DNA from: an uncultured Eubacteriales bacterium
GTDB taxonomy: Bacteria; Bacillota; Clostridia; Lachnospirales; Lachnospiraceae
Direction: 5' to 3'
DNA: 6,150 nucleotides
Assembly (NCBI GenBank): GCA_949297565.1
Contig: CASFUI010000053.1
Location: 1 to 6,150, forward strand
Shown here: one piece after another, positions 5,202-6,150 of the stretch
Position numbering within the stretch: the stretch's first letter is position 1
How the letters are laid out: every line of letters begins with the position of its first letter
Position numbers and translations under genes: made by a program
The notes under the pieces: generated by a model
The model's input: only the letters and a program-made list of their open reading frames with translations
Database searches by the model: none
Told to the model about the DNA's origin: nothing

Positions 5202-5817
5202 TGTTTTCCTCCGTTTCTGAATTGTTACTGCGCGCTTTTAATAAATCGCTGTAATATTTACAAGTCTCTTCTGTCATAGAATCTATCGGACTATTATTTT
5301 TTTTAAGATAATCAAGCGTACTCTTAGTAACTTTGTATATTGCCTCTGTTATATCCTCAAAAGCTATCTTGCGAACTTCATCAAGATTATCCGCCTTATC
5401 TCTGAAAGGCTCAATATAATCAGCTATAAATACAATTTCTTCAAGTCTTGTCATTCCCGGACGGCCTGTGCTGTGGTATCTGATTGCACTGCATATTTCG
5501 TCATCATCAATTCCGTATAGTGTCCGTGCATAATATGCGCCCAGCTTTGCATGCAAAAGATAAGGACTGACATTTTCAGAAGGAGATATATCAATGCTGT
5601 AATTTTCACATGCCTTTAAAAGCTCCTGGTCGGAATAACATTTTGCACAGTCATGCAGCAGACCTGCGGCAAATGCCCTTTCCATATCTGCACCGTAACG
5701 CATAGCAAGACATGCGCAGGTGTTAGCCACACCGATGGTATGCCAGTAACGAGCCTTATTGTTTTTAAATGCTTTTTTTACTTCCTTTCGCAAAGCTTGT
5801 ATATACGCATTATCCAT
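5194..5817 (-). CDS. yqeK: YqeK-type HD-domain hydrolase (probable symmetrical Ap4A hydrolase)
   Basis: A 207-residue YqeK. Family members split diadenosine tetraphosphate symmetrically into two ADP using a metal centre in an HD domain. Expected ligands, numbered from this start: His26 (RYWHT), His55-Asp56 in LLHDCAK, His89 (LLHAKLG), His115 (RYHSTG) and Asp133 (IADYIEP). The STGRPGM and DYIEPFRD segments are typical of the YqeK branch. The frame could begin three codons earlier at a TTG (5826), but that TTG directly abuts the GGAGG site with no spacer; the ATG at 5817 has a 9-base spacer and is chosen. It starts 26 bases after the nadD stop and overlaps rsfS by eight bases, so the three genes are probably one operon. 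NadD and YqeK both handle adenine dinucleotide chemistry, in line with their constant pairing. Confidence 0.95.
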   Translation of the reverse strand: MDNAYIQALRKEVKKAFKNNKARYWHTIGVANTCACLAMRYGADMERAFAAGLLHDCAKCYSDQELLKACENYSIDISPSENVSPYLLHAKLGAYYARTLYGIDDDEICSAIRYHSTGRPGMTRLEEIVFIADYIEPFRDKADNLDEVRKIAFEDITEAIYKVTKSTLDYLKKNNSPIDSMTEETCKYYSDLLKARSNNSETEENNV

Positions 5818-5826
5818 AAATCTCAA

Positions 5827-5831
5827 CCTCC
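5827..5831 (-). promoter_or_regulatory. Ribosome binding site that fixes the yqeK start
   Basis: GGAGG on the minus strand lies 9 bases before the ATG at 5817 and immediately before an in-frame TTG at 5826. The spacing rules out the TTG and sets the start at 5817. Confidence 0.85.
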
Positions 5832-5843
5832 ATTTGACAAATT

Positions 5844-6150
5844 TCAGTTATTTAAATACAGTTTCCTCTTCAAAATATATTCCTGCGCATCAGGTGCAAT
5901 CATTCCGCTGACTGACTGCCTTTTTTTTATACGGCTGCGTATTTCGGTTGAACTGTATGGCAGGTTTGGCACATCAATAACCTCAACATCCGCATCATAA
6001 AAATTTTTCAGATAGGCTATTCGTTGATAAATTGTATCATCAGGAATGTCATCTCGGTTTGCAGCGAGAAGCCGGCAGTTTTTCATAACAAAGTCAGCTT
6101 CATGCCATTTATCGATAGAGAAAAGAGAATCCGCCCCTATTATAAAATAA
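5844..6150 (-). CDS. nadD: Nicotinate-nucleotide adenylyltransferase NadD (C-terminal half, partial)
   Basis: The last 101 residues of NadD, which joins nicotinate mononucleotide and ATP to make deamido-NAD in NAD synthesis. The frame stays open to the right edge of the window, where it reads YFIIGADSL, then IDKWHEADF; the IIGADSL and KWHE segments are NadD hallmarks. The ISSTxIR-type nucleotide-binding motif is visible as YSSTEIR, followed by the usual C-terminal PDAQEYILKRKLY. The ATG at 6086 is internal and is not the start: coding sequence with clear NadD motifs continues upstream of it. The N-terminal HxGH catalytic motif and the promoter lie outside the window. It is the upstream gene of the nadD-yqeK-rsfS cluster. 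Confidence 0.95.
   Translation of the reverse strand, partial: YFIIGADSLFSIDKWHEADFVMKNCRLLAANRDDIPDDTIYQRIAYLKNFYDADVEVIDVPNLPYSSTEIRSRIKKRQSVSGMIAPDAQEYILKRKLYLNN

Overview
The window looks like chromosomal DNA of a low-GC Gram-positive anaerobe of the Clostridia, most likely Lachnospiraceae-like. The case rests on AT-rich sequence, strong GGAGG-type ribosome binding sites, consensus sigma-A promoters, the Firmicute gene order nadD-yqeK-rsfS, and a lexA gene divergent from a yneA-like LysM gene, as in Bacillus. No phage, transposon, CRISPR, rRNA or tRNA was seen. Genes fill almost all of it, and the longest gene-free stretch is about 230 bases (3871-4100), packed with regulatory sites.

Layout from left to right: (1) the last 20 codons of an unidentified plus-strand gene, with a terminator hairpin wrapped around its stop codon; (2) a minus-strand XerC/D-type tyrosine recombinase with a complete catalytic set; (3) a minus-strand pair, a compact DEAD-box RNA helicase followed 26 bases later by an arginase-fold protein in which one metal-ligand His is replaced by Cys; (4) a minus-strand short membrane-anchored LysM protein resembling the SOS cell-division inhibitor YneA; (5) plus-strand lexA, the SOS repressor; (6) the minus-strand cluster nadD (cut by the window edge), yqeK and rsfS, converging on lexA and ending at a strong terminator.

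The most informative region is the 230-base divergent interval between yneA-like and lexA. It holds a perfect TTGACA-17-TATAAT promoter for the LysM gene, an extended -10 promoter for lexA, and up to six LexA-box-like sequences (GAAC-N4-GTTC type), one perfect. It reads as an SOS switch: LexA represses itself and a division inhibitor, and LexA self-cleavage after DNA damage releases both. No convincing terminator lies between the LysM gene and the helicase-arginase pair, so SOS transcription may run on into them; this is an inference.

Three gene starts are set here by ribosome binding sites, shorter than the longest open frame: the helicase (3359), the LysM protein (3870) and yqeK (5817). I see no wholly new system. 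The points worth following are the dense operator array, the atypical arginase-like protein and the possible coupling of the SOS promoter to the helicase operon.
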